From the NCBI GenBank assembly GCA_015680905.1, contig CM027382.1, positions 19,813,501-19,877,500 of the forward strand: DNA of 64,000 nt, given 5' to 3'. Position 1 is the first letter of the stretch. Each line of letters starts with the position of its first letter. Origin of the DNA: Coptis chinensis. Taxonomy: Eukaryota > Streptophyta > Magnoliopsida > Ranunculales > Ranunculaceae. The notes beneath the pieces were generated by a model. It saw nothing but the letters and a program-made list of their open reading frames with translations, was not told where the DNA came from and did not search any database. Positions 34,601 to 45,095 of this stretch are shown piece by piece. The translations under genes and the position numbers were made by a program.

Positions 34601-36037
34601 TAAAAACAAAAATATTATATCGTAAAAAGTACAACAAGGGTCTCGTATACCACCAACTTGGTCATACCAAAAAATACATACAAATGTATCCTTACATTAG
34701 TGCCTAAGTATGCAGCTATGCCTGCCACTCACTGTTATACAAGTACCTCATATACCACCAGCAGCTTTGGAACTCCCAGAAACTTCCATATCAATGCATC
34801 AGTAAATACATACTAAAACAACAATGTGAAGGCATTTCAGTAAAAGTGTGCCTTCCTTTTTCTTCTGACCAGTAAAAGCATGTTAAAAGCTACATTGGAC
34901 AGATATCCAATCTTCCATAAGCATTATGATAAGCTAGAGATAGGATACACTACAGTGTCAATCTAATTTCATTGTCAAAGTGATTTAATAACACGCATAG
35001 AAATGGAAATCCCACCGGTTTCACTTTTTAGGTTAACCCCGTTTTTCTCAAGCACACCCTAAGTCCCTATTTGTTAAGCACACTCAAGATCCTAAGTTCC
35101 TAACCATGCATAAGACATAACTATATAACTTATGGGTGGGTCCCAGTTGGAAAATGATCTCTTTCCCTTTGTATATGTTGAATGTGGATTCTGTCAATCA
35201 CACACTCATCCACTATCCTTTCTCTTGGCACATTAGGTGTTAATTTTGTTCATAAATTAAGGATGCCTAATTAATTCCCAAGTCAATATAGGAGCTACCA
35301 ATGCAAATTAGTTTTACCTCAAAAGGAACTCGTGATCAAGAGAATGCAATTTCCTTACAACATCACACATATCAAGATCATTTTTTCAGCATGCTAGACA
35401 AAATATGCATTGTGGTGGGATATTAGCAGTACACACGAATTAAGCTTACCATTTAATGTAAACATAATAAAGCATCGTGACAACGAACAAAGTGTCTTAG
35501 AAAAAATCTTATTAAAAAACAAAGATACACTATGCAGTTCACACTTTCTATAAAAACAATAACAGGAAATGAAAAGTATAAGCGGAAATGAAAAGCTACC
35601 TGGTATCTTCTTTTGTTTTGAGAGACCATGTGCCGAGCCTTGACCTGCACGGCCTTTACAGCATTTTTAGATGAGTCCACTATCCCTTTCGTGAATGATC
35701 CAAGAACACCAGTTTGTGGAGTTGTCGAGGTGCCCTCATCACCCCCTTCTGACACAGGTGATTTAGGAGACAAACGCAAGCCAATCCCACTGGTAAAACG
35801 TGCAAAGGTTGATTTCCCAGCATTTCCAGTCTCTGATTCCTCTGAAGATGCAGCCAAGGGATGTGGAATTTTGAGATTTCTGGCCCATGACGATATACCA
35901 GATGGTGATAACACAGATGGTGCATTGCGTGGAGATTTATCTTGTCCAGAAGAAGCAGGAACTTGAATATCAGGAGCTTGCTTATCAGGAACTTTACCAG
36001 GAGGCAAAGACGATGAATCAGCAGATTCAGAATCCAT
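25631..36037 (-). CDS. PTEN2: PTEN2-type phosphatidylinositol 3-phosphatase / protein phosphatase
   Basis: Twelve coding exons on the minus strand: 35600-36037, 34391-34492, 34235-34291, 33532-33597, 32408-32584, 32213-32299, 32036-32100, 31879-31955, 30637-30683, 26653-26783, 26352-26421, 25631-26170. GT..AG junctions and phases all agree: 1,857 bp, 618 aa. The order is a plant-specific N-terminal extension (1-146), the phosphatase domain with the P-loop HCKAGMARTG (Cys261, Arg267) and general-acid loop FPFDDHNCP (Asp229), a C2 domain (about 290-455, LRGFRLHRCPYWIRPSITISDHNG to LPSPGFLVEVVL), and a Ser/Thr/Glu-rich tail ending in an acidic VFTFGDEDDYESE. This matches Arabidopsis PTEN2A/B in order and length (about 611 aa). 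The family dephosphorylates 3-phosphoinositides and can act on phosphotyrosine. ATG 36037 is the first ATG; TTG lies upstream in frame. Intron 9 holds a 2.7-kb LTR element. No coding lesion was seen. Confidence 0.96.
27875..27879. repeat. Target-site duplication GATGG (left copy) of the LTR element in PTEN2 intron 9
   Basis: GATGG lies immediately before the left LTR and again at 30537-30541 immediately after the right LTR. Confidence 0.9.
27880..28360 (+). repeat. 5' LTR of the element in PTEN2 intron 9, enlarged by a MITE
   Basis: 481 bp, of which 28099-28291 is a separate insertion; without it the LTR is close in length to the 297-bp right LTR. Confidence 0.92.
28099..28291. mobile_element. 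193-bp hAT-like MITE inside the 5' LTR
   Basis: It begins CTCTGTTGCATGGGTAC and ends with the inverse GTACCCATGCAACACAG, giving 17-bp TIRs with one mismatch. The 8-bp GTTTAAAC is duplicated at 28091-28098 and 28292-28299 and is present once in the right LTR. The interior has a short ACGGACAC repeat. The 8-bp TSD suggests hAT; the TIR family is not one I can name. Confidence 0.92.
28502..30003 (+). pseudogene. Unrecognised coding remnants of the LTR element
   Basis: Plus-strand frames begin MEYRRRSRRNSPPPP and continue with Ser/His/Pro-rich and later more acidic stretches. No capsid, zinc knuckle, protease, integrase or RT motif is visible. They may be a diverged gag or captured host sequence; I cannot decide. 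Part of a fossil element and broken. Confidence 0.5.
30240..30536 (+). repeat. 3' LTR of the element in PTEN2 intron 9
   Basis: 297 bp, TGATGCATGG to GATACATCA, nearly identical to the left copy apart from the MITE and a small length difference near the end. Confidence 0.92.
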
Positions 36038-36390
36038 TCTCCAACCACAAGTTATATGTTTCAAAGCCAATCACAGCTAAACAATATACTAAGAGACATA
36101 AACTGATTTGGGAGGAGACCAAAGAACTGCAATATATAAGACATAAGAAAAAATAAATAAAAGTTATAGGACCACGATGCACAATGTGTTCAGATGCTTT
36201 CATTATGTCAAAACAAGGAAAAACAAATTCCTTCCTTCCTTCTAAAGGGACTCCTAATATTAAAAGTCAATTTATATATAAAAAAAAAAAATGAGTCAAA
36301 ATTGACCAAACGATATTCATTTGAAACAAGATCTAAATTGACCAAATTGGGAGTAATAGATAATCTGTAAAAGAAGAGCGTGTTAATACC
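36038..36390 (-). promoter_or_regulatory. PTEN2 5' UTR with a leader intron
   Basis: On the minus strand a good donor (ATCAG then GTATTAAC) follows 36390 and a good acceptor (TTATATATTGCAG) precedes 36126. This predicts a 263-bp intron (36127-36389) in the 5' UTR. The second leader exon (36038-36126) has no ATG in frame with the start. Predicted from splice signals only. Confidence 0.6.
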
Positions 36391-36418
36391 TGATTTGATT
36401 GATGAGAAGTCGTCGTTC

Positions 36419-36563
36419 TAGGGTTTTTGAAATGGGAAATGAGATTTTATTTTTTATTAGAGTTTTTGTTTGTTCGGGATTTATTTTTTGTGAAGAGAGA
36501 GAGAGAGAGGGTTCAATCGTGTGATGGCGCCATCAAGTGTTGTTCTTGTTTATGGAACACGTG
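36419..36563 (-). promoter_or_regulatory. PTEN2 promoter/leader elements: telo-box, CT repeat, G-box
   Basis: In gene sense: G-box CACGTG at 36558-36563 within CCACGTGTT, a CT microsatellite at 36492-36510, and a telo-box AAACCCTAG at about 36419-36427. All three are common in plant promoters or leaders. The transcription start is not visible, so position relative to it is inferred. Confidence 0.5.
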
Positions 36564-37389
36564 GCAGTACTCAACACATACTGAACTCACGTTGAATTTC
36601 TAATTATTGTTTTGAAATATATACATAGCAATTTGTGCACGAATCCAAAAACTAGGTTCAAAATCCTGATTCCATTCCGGTCTTTATCAACCTAAAATCT
36701 ATTGACTTTATTAATTACTGCTAAAGTCCATCCCTTTTTTTTTTTATAAGTAACTTGATAGATAACTCATTTTTATAGTTTGTGTAAGTTGATTAATTAA
36801 ACAACTTATTACTTATATAAAAATGTATTCTTGAATAAGCTAACATCTTTTTTTGGTTTTATACTAAAAAAAAGTAGCCTTTTGCTTTTGTGAGTTTATA
36901 CCATGCTTTATTACAAGTACCTTCCTCATGTACAAATTGTCATTTGTAGAATGTCCTACATGTTTGGAGCCCTTAATACACTCTGCAACAAACTTTCTAC
37001 TATATTAATCCACTCTACAACAAACTTTCTACTAAGTATGTCCATTAGTACATGCATGTGTGAGAATAATAAAATGACATGTATGCTCAAAATGGAAGAG
37101 CGCTCATTAAGTATGAAGGTGATAGTTCGAATCCATATGGATCAATATTCATTTTGATGGTAGTATATATATGTATAGTTGATATCATTTGTATGTGTTG
37201 TGATCAAAATTTGTAGCCACAAATAAATGATACTACATATAGTCAATAGAATCTATGTTGTTTTTGTGTATTTTTAGTCATTAATATAATATTTCGGTTA
37301 ATTTCTAAACTTGAAGAACATTGCATTGTTTATCTTAGTTATGTGACAAAAGAACTCGACATATCAAGTGTAATGTGAGGTGACTTGAG
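36511..37389. other. Intergenic DNA upstream of PTEN2
   Basis: AT-rich with no recognised gene or element. A short plus-strand frame at 36903-37157 has no recognisable domain. Confidence 0.5.
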
Positions 37390-37986
37390 TCTAGTGTTGC
37401 AGTGGGAGTACGTTGACAGTGCAACATCCATATTACAATGAAAGTTGACAATGGTTGTTGCAGCAGTAATAGTACAGACAATACAATATTCATGTTGCAG
37501 TGGGAGTTTACAGTGATTGTTGCAATAATAATAGACAATGCAAACATTCATGTTGCAATAGAGTTGCCAGTGCATCTATGTCGCAGTGGGAGTTGATAGT
37601 GGTTATTGCAGTAGTAATAGCTAGTGCAACATCCATGTTGTTGTAGAGTTGCCAGTGCAACATCCATGTCACAATCGGAGTTGATAATATATGATTGTTG
37701 CAATAGTAATAGACAATGCAACATACATGTTACAATAGAGTTTGACAGTGCAACATTCATGTTGCAGTGGTTATTGTAGTAGTAATAGACAATACAATAT
37801 CTATATTGCAGTAATAACAGACAGTACAACATTCATGTTGCAGTGGTTATTGCAATAGTAATAGACAGTGCAACATCTATATTGCAGTAATTGAATTGAC
37901 AGTGGTTGTTGCAATATTAATAGACAGTGTAATATCCATGTTGCAGTATATATAGTTGACAATGCAACATTTATATTGCAGTGAGA
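37390..37986. repeat. Minisatellite built on a palindromic core
   Basis: About ten degenerate units, each containing GACAGTGCAACAT..ATGTTGCAGT followed by GGTTATTGCAATAGTAATA. The core TGCAACAT-TC-ATGTTGCA is an inverted repeat with 8-nt arms. Minus-strand frames at 37335-37832 are translations of this array, not genes. Confidence 0.88.
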
Positions 37987-38498
37987 TATCTAGTTTAGGG
38001 AAAATTTTATGGAGAGAAATCGAGAGAGAATTTTAAGGGCAAAATTACCGATCGAATGCGAAATTTCGAGACAAAGTTCATAAGAGAAATTTAAGTTGGG
38101 TTTCTTATTTGACGTGATTTGTTTTGTCTTAAGGGGCAAAGTGGTAATCTAACTAAAAAGTCAATCGGGTGGGCTTTATGCATAAATAAAAAACCAAATG
38201 TCTTTTATCCATAATTAAATTGGAAATGTGGGCTTTAGGCTCAAACTCTATTTTTTGTTTTTTTTGTTTTTTTTTTGTGATAAATAGATTATTTTTTCTT
38301 TCATAAGTCTATTTTATTTTATTTTATTTGTTAAGCCTTATTATTAAATTAAATAAAAAATAAATAAAAAGTAAACACTTTCATGTTTCAACTTGAATAA
38401 TAAGTTCCCTACTAATAAACATTTATTTTAATTTCCAGCACTCTCAATTTCATCCTAATTTTTACAAAGAAAAAACAAATGAAAAAAAAAACTTCATT

Positions 38499-38505
38499 AT
38501 AATAT
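38499..38505. repeat. Candidate target duplication ATAATAT (left copy)
   Basis: ATAATAT adjoins the left TIR and recurs at 40110-40116 after the right TIR. The sequence is AT-rich, so chance is possible. Confidence 0.6.
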
Positions 38506-40109
38506 AGGGTTTTTTAGGTCTTAGTCCTAATAATAGTTGGTTTATTAGGATTTAGTCCAGAAAAACTTGAATATTAGGGTTTAGTCCTAGTTTTGGTTGT
38601 TGGTTGTCCGTCAAACCGGGTTGATTGTGGTCAATCAATGCTTGTATTTTTGAAATATTACCCCTCTTGAATATATAAGTTAGACTTTGATACAAGAAAT
38701 AAGGTCATCTTTAGGACTTGGTCCCTCTTGTTATTTGACAAATTAGAGTTTAGTCCTACTTATCAACTTCCGTTTGGCATTGAAAAACTAGTGCTTTGAA
38801 ATCATTACCTCAAATCTGTAATTTAACAACAACTTAGGATCTTAACAAGATTTATGTGATGGATGTTTTAAATGATTCACAATCATGAAACTCTTGGAAG
38901 CATCCGTGTGGTGAAGGTTTTTTGGAAAACAATCATTTCATCTTCTTTGGAGGATTCCTTTAAAGACGGACCTAAAACTACCGAGCTAGTAATGTTAGTT
39001 GGAGAAAACCGCTTATAGCTCGAAAAAGATCTCTATATGAAACCTTCAAATCTTGAAATTTTGACACTTTGGAAGTTTAGTTCTTGAACACCCCCACAAA
39101 GCTTGAAATTTTAGCAACTGAAGTTTAATTTGTTTTTAAAGATACCTTTTATGGGTACCTTGCCTTCAAACATGTTTTAAAGATTATCTTTGGAGATATC
39201 GAAAAGCTCTCCTTTTCAAACAATGTTTGATAAGTCAATATATCGGATATTCTTTAGAGAACTATCGAGGAATTGTTCCAAAAATGTTATTCTACAAGTA
39301 AAGTTCTTCCAAATTAGTGAACCAAACAAGATTACTTGGTATTTCACCCGACTATTTTGCTTGATAAGTCAAGATTTTGTAAATCTAGAGATAGGGGCCT
39401 AAGAAAGAATATTCTTTAGAGAAATTTTAGAGAACTCAAGGAGAGGAATTGTTCCTTCAAAAAGTTATTCTACAAGTAAAGTTCTTTCCAAACATGCGAG
39501 GCGCCAAGGCACCAAGATTTTGTAAGTTGCCTACTTCTAGAGATAGGGGGCCTAAGAAAGAATTACGAGAGAGGTCTAGCATAATCGATGGGGATTAAAT
39601 ACCAAGATTTGTTGAGGTATGGTTTGTTGAAATCACCAAAAATGTATGAATGCTTCCTTCCAACTGTTTGTTGATAAAGCCAAGAGGGACAAGTGAGTAA
39701 TGATTACTAGATCGGGATAAATCTAGTCAAGTCGTTGTTTTCCGGATATAAATTTTGCAATGTCTGAATATTTCCGATAGAAGATGGAATATTTCCTTGA
39801 AAGTGATTGATAGGCCTAATCCAATGAGGTTGACAAGGTTCCCAATCCCCCTTCGGGATGACTCTTGATATTTGATTAATTTCTAGATACAACTTGAACA
39901 TGTAGGACTAAACTCTAATTTGTCAAATAATAGTAGGGACCAAGTCCTAGAAGATGACCTTATTTTTGTATCAAAGTCTAACTTATATATTCATGTGATG
40001 TTGCATAATTGCCAACAACCGTAACTAGGACTAAACCCTAATATTCAAGCTTTTTTGGACCAAACCCTAATAAACCAACTATTATTAGGACCCATACCTA
40101 AATATCCCT
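38506..40109. mobile_element. 1.6-kb TIR DNA element that captured LRR receptor-kinase gene pieces (Pack-TIR type)
   Basis: The left end (38506 to about 38760) and the right end (about 39895 to 40109) are inverted copies of each other over more than 200 bp, sharing TCCTAATAATAGTTGGTTTA, GAATATTAGGGTTTAGTCCTAG and ATATATAAGTTAGACTTTGATACAA. Between them the minus strand carries, in gene order, LRR pieces and then a kinase N-lobe piece of a receptor kinase. No transposase is seen. Long TIRs suggest a Mutator-like element, but that group normally makes 9-bp duplications and here only 7 bp match, so the superfamily is left open. Confidence 0.85.
38830..39901 (-). pseudogene. Captured fragment of an LRR-XII (EFR/FLS2-like) receptor kinase
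   Basis: In minus sense from 39901: LYLEINQISRVIPKG, NHFQGNIPSSIGNIQTLQNLY, then LDLSRNSFLGPLSLEVGNLQ near 39560, an EELYL/IPS-type repeat near 39250-39320, and a kinase N-lobe-like stretch resembling ASKSF..CESFKNI.H.NLVKIL near 38830-38910. These are motifs of the LRR-XII class of surface immune receptors. The fragment has many frameshifts and stops, and a stretch around 39240-39330 is partly repeated at 39400-39490. It is not a working gene. Confidence 0.75.
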
Positions 40110-40360
40110 ATAATATAATTGTAAATTATGAATATTGTCTTTAATTGAATTTACTCGATTTTTATGTTTTGGATATTGTAAATTAATTAAATGAGTAAGG
40201 GTATAATTGGAAAATAAAATGTTTGAAAAAAGATTATTATTATTATTATTTTAATCTTTTCCAACACACGTGCGATACATGTTGGGCCATGCGTTTTGTT
40301 GAAAAGTTTGATTGGATTAAAGTGATATATATACCCTTATTTTAATTCAAATTAACACTA

Positions 40361-40792
40361 TTGGATTTTGTAAGGATTGTAATTTTTGGAAACAAAAGAG
40401 GGTAAAACTGGAAAGGAAATGTCCTGTAGATGGAAAGTATAGTGACTAAATTACCTTTATACCCTTCTATTTTATAACTTATTACATTAATTTGGGTTGA
40501 ACAATACTTAAAATAAATGAAAAATTAAATGGGAAAAAGTGGAAATTGATATAGTAGATAGGGGAGTTTTCTTTAAAGTAGTATTGGATTTTGTAAGTAT
40601 TGTAATTTTTGAAAACAAAAGAGGGTAAAACTGGAAGGAAATGTCTTGTAGATGGAAAGTATAGTGACTAAATTACCTTTACACCCTTCTATTTTATAAC
40701 TTATTACATTAATTTGGTTTGAATAATAGTTGAAATAAATGAAAAATTAAATGGGAAAAAGTGGAAATTGATACTGTAGATAGGGGAGTTTT

Positions 40793-40797
<5 letters not shown>
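40361..40797. repeat. 223-bp tandem duplication
   Basis: The block starting TTGGATTTTGTAAG at 40361 recurs at 40584 with few differences and the same end GATAGGGGAGTTTTCTTT. It is non-coding and lies next to a (TA)n tract. Confidence 0.9.

Positions 40798-40799
<2 letters not shown>

Positions 40800-40875
<76 letters not shown>
40800..40875. repeat. (TA)n microsatellite, about 38 units
   Basis: Uninterrupted TA repeat. The LTR of the following copia fossil starts at its right edge. Confidence 0.97.
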
Positions 40876-40879
<4 letters not shown>

Positions 40880-43800
40880 GTTATTTTAAATCGAGTGTTA
40901 TCATATTGGGCTTGGGCTCTTGATACCTTCTCTGTGCATAACCAATTGGTTAAAATGGAGAAGACGTTTCGTTTTTGGAATTGGGTTGTTACCAATCTTC
41001 CACTCATAACCCTTTTTGCGCTTTCACTTACCTATAAAAACCTGGCTATGCAGCAATCCAATACACACCAGTTGATCGCAGCATCTTCCCTCTCTTTAAG
41101 AAAAACTTCTCTCACTTATAATGATAGTAGACTATTAGTTTTTGTTCTCTTTTCTGGTTTTGATTTTTGCTGTGCAGTGATCATCAAGACGTTTACAGAG
41201 GTTGTTGTATCTTGGAGGTTCCGTGTCTATCTGCACCAGGAGGAACAGACCCGCAATACCTTAAAGAGAGCGACCTAGTACATGCCTCAGCTTCCAATTT
41301 TCATTATTAATCATGTTTTTTTGTAGATTGTTTCCAAAAAATTTTAAGGTATTGTGTATGTTTAACAATGGAACACGAGGAAGGAAGCTAGTTCATAAAC
41401 TACAAAAATAGTAATCGCCCTTTCAAGGTTGTCGGTCAAAACTTCAAACAATGGAAAACAAAAATGGCATTTTATCTGACCTTCATGAAGGTTGATAATG
41501 TTAGTTTTGACAGAGAAACGACCTATGGTGAAAGATATGTTGGAACCTGCTCTTACTGTTGCTGTCAACAAATAAAATGTTGCGGATTTCAAGTGCAAGG
41601 ACTATATCATGAATGCACTTATTGACGACCTATACTGCTATCTTCCAACTGCTTATGATGTGTGGGATGCCCTGCAGAAGAAGTATGATACTAAGGAGGC
41701 TGGCTCAAAAAAGTACGTTGTAAGTCGTTACCTTAAATTCCATATGGTGGATGACAAGTCGGTTAATTGTTCATATATGAAATACTTTATGAGGGAATGA
41801 ATGAAAATTGACGAGCAATTTCAAGTTGCAGTCATCATTAATAAGCTTCCTCCCATATGGAAGGATTTCAGAAACATTCTTAGACATAAATCAAAGGAGT
41901 TTTTTTATGGAGAGTCTCATTATGAGACTCCAGATTGAAGAAGAATCCCAAAAATAGGACCACAATGAGGAAGTGGCTATGTCATCTGCCAAGGCTAAAG
42001 TTAATATCATAAAACAACATGTTAATAAAACCAATTCTAATTTGAAACCTAATAAAAAGGCAATGAAGAACAAAACCTAATAATAATAAGAAAGCTCCAC
42101 ATAAGAACCAGAACCAGGTTAATATGAACCAAAGGCCACTAGTAGACATGACAGAAGTTGTTTGTTATACATGTAAAAGGAAAGGACATTATATATGCTC
42201 GTAACTGCAAGAACTGGAATGAGGCTAATGTCACCGAGGACACTTTTGTGGCAATGATAACTGAAGTCAACTCTGTCAATGTCTCTGAGGGATGGTGGGC
42301 TGATACTGGTGCTTCTAGGCATGTCTGTTTTGATAGAAAATGGTTCAAAAGTTATACCACAACTGTGAACCAGGAAGTTCTATTAGCCGTAGGTTCTGGT
42401 GATATAAAGTTGGTGTTTACTTCTGGGATTGGAAGAAACTAGTTTTGAAGGATGTTCTTCATACACATGATATTAGGAAGAATTTAGTTTCTGGTTTTAT
42501 TTTGAACAAGGCTGGTTTTTAGCAAGTGATAGGTAGTGATCAGTATGTGATCACTAAGTCTGGAATTTTTGTTGGCAAGGGATATGCATGTAATGGGGAT
42601 GCTTAAGTTGAATGTTGCTTACATGAATAAAACTTATACTTTTGCTTACATGATTACTTATTATGTTAATATTTGGCATGGTAAATTATGTCATATTAAT
42701 AAGAAGTATGTAGAACATGAGCACACTAGATTTAATTCTTATCTTGAAGAATGATGATTTTGTACACTGTGAATCACGCACTAAGGCCAAAATCACTAAG
42801 AAACCTCACAAATCAGTTGAGAGAAGTACATTCTTATATTTGTGAACTTGAAGGTGTTCTAACTAGAGGTGGTAAAAAATATTTTATTACTTTCATTGAT
42901 GATTTCTCAAAATTTACCTATGTTTATTTGTTGAAGAATAAGAGTGCTGTTTTAAGTGCTTTTAAAGCTTATGTTATTGAGGTTCAAAATCAGCATGATA
43001 GAAACATTAAAGTAATTCAAAGTGATAGAGGTACTGAGTATGGTTCTACTGATTTTAATCTTTTCTTATAATCACACGGTATAATTCACGAGACAACATC
43101 TCCTTATTCACCTGAAATGAATGGTGTAGCTGAACGTAAGAACATAACACTTAAGGAATTAACTGTTGTTATGTTGCTTAATTAACTGTTGTTATGTTGC
43201 TTAGTTCTGGAACATCCTCAAGTTTATGGGGTGAAACTATTTGAACTGTATGCTATGTTTTGAATAGAATTGCTAGTTCTAAGACTAAGGTTACACCTTA
43301 TGAGCTATGGAAAAATAGAAAACCCAACTTGAGTTATTTCAAGACATGGGGTTGTCTGGCCTTTGTAAGGAAACATGACCCCAAAATCTCTAAGCTTGAG
43401 AGTAAGGCCTATGAGTGTGTCTTTTTAGGCTATGTTATGAATAGTAAGGCCTATAGATTTCTGGATATAAAGAGTAATGTTATTATTGAATCATCCGATG
43501 CTGAGTTTTTAGAAGATAGTTTTCCCTATTTATCTAGAAATATTGGGGGTGCATCTTCCTCTAAGACCCCTACCAAAGATGTTTATGCTTCTGATGAATC
43601 TAGATTGCATGATAGGGACACATACACAAACACTGTAACTGAACCAATAAGAAGTAAAAGAGCTAGGGTCGCTAAAGATCTAGGATATGATTTTGTGACA
43701 TTTTCTTTGGAAGGAGATCCCTCCTCCATAAAAGAAGCTCTTGCCTCTTCTGACTCTGTGTTTTGGAGAGAAGTCATTCAAAGTGAGATAGATTCTCTCA

Positions 43801-45095
43801 TGGAAAACAAGACTTGGGAGTTAGTGGATTTGCCTCATGGTTGTAAAACTATAGGAAGCAAATAGGTTTTAAAAAGGAAGTTTAAAACCAATGGTTCAGT
43901 AGAAAAGTTCAAGGCTAGACTAGTTGTCAAAGGTTTTTGACAAAAAGAGAATTTTGACTTCTTTGATACATATTCACCAGTTACTAGGATAACTTCAATC
44001 AGAGTATTATTATCTATTGTTGTTGTTCATAATCTAGTTGTTCATCAGATGGATATTAACACAACCTTTCTAAACGGGGATTTAGAAGAGGAGATTTACA
44101 TGGAACAACCAGTAGGTTATGTAGAACAAAGTAATAGTAAAAAGGTATGCAAGTTAGCGAAGTCACTTTATGGTTTAAAACAGGCACCGAAACAATGACA
44201 TGAAAAATTTGATAACTTTATGATTGCTAATGGTTTCTACATAAACGAAAGTGACAAATGCATACTATAAGTACTCTGATGGAATACATGTGTTATAATA
44301 TGCTTATATATATGTTAACGATCTATTGATTTTTAGGTCTAATTTGCATGCTGTAAAAGAGACCAAAGACTTATTGTCTTCTAACTTTGATATGAAAGGC
44401 TTAGGAGAAGCAGAAGTAATTTTAGGGATTAAAATTATAAGATCATCAGATGACAACATATGGTTAGATCAGTCACACTACGTTGAGAAAGTATTAAAGA
44501 AGTATAACTACTTCGATTGTAAGCCCTGTTTGCTCACCTTTTGATTCAAGTGTTAAATTGTTTATTAATAATGGTGAACTTGTGAATCAGAAAGAATATG
44601 CTAGTATCATTGGTAGTTTAAGATATGCTACAGATTGTACAAGACCTGACATTGCCTATGCAGTAGGTGTTTTGTGCAGGTACACTAGTAACCCTAGTGT
44701 TGAATATTGGCAAGCAATAGGCAGGTTAGTGAGATACCTACAAAGAACAATCAACTTAGGTATTCATTATGAGAGATTTCCTGCGACTATTCTTGAAGGG
44801 TATATTGATCCTGATTGGAATACTCTTTCAGAATACTCTAAGGCTACTAGTGGATATGTATTCTGCATTGGTGGAGGTGTTGTGTCTTGGAAGTCCAAAA
44901 AACATACTATTATAGCACAATCTACTATGGAGTCTGAGCTGATTGCTTTTGCTAGTGCAAGTGAGGAGGCTGGTTGGTTACGGGACCTACTCACTCACAT
45001 ACTGGTTTGGCATAGACAGGTGGCTGCTACCTTGATACACTGAGATAGCACTGCGGCCATCGGGAGAGTCCACAACAAGTTTTATAATGGTAAAT
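40875..45095 (+). mobile_element. Second Ty1/copia fossil, cut on the right by an Athila-type element
   Basis: The LTR-like start TGTTGGTTATTTT follows the (TA)n tract, with a TATAAAAACC box near 41035. The order gag, protease, integrase, RT, RNase H on the plus strand follows to about 45090, where the Athila-type LTR begins. The rest of this element is not seen within the window. Broken, with about ten or more breaks. No LTR pair is available, so age cannot be estimated directly; it is older than the element that cuts it. Confidence 0.88.
41600..45090 (+). pseudogene. gag-pol region of the second copia fossil
   Basis: Recognisable parts: gag (YDVWDALQKKYDTKEAGSKK, VSRYLKFHMVDDKSV), protease (GWWADTGASRHVCFD) near 42290, integrase (GKKYFITFIDDFSKFTYVYL, VIQSDRGTEYGS) at 42870-43070, the C-terminal integrase part (LWKNRKPNLSYFKTWGCLAFV), RT from about 43870, and RNase H ([17 protein letters not shown]) to about 45090. 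Broken. Confidence 0.88.

Noticed and set aside
37335-37832. Three minus-strand frames rich in Cys, Asn and Tyr
   Set aside because: They are read-through of the minisatellite.
40798-41007. Minus-strand frame ending in a long Ile/Tyr run
   Set aside because: It is a translation of the (TA)n tract.
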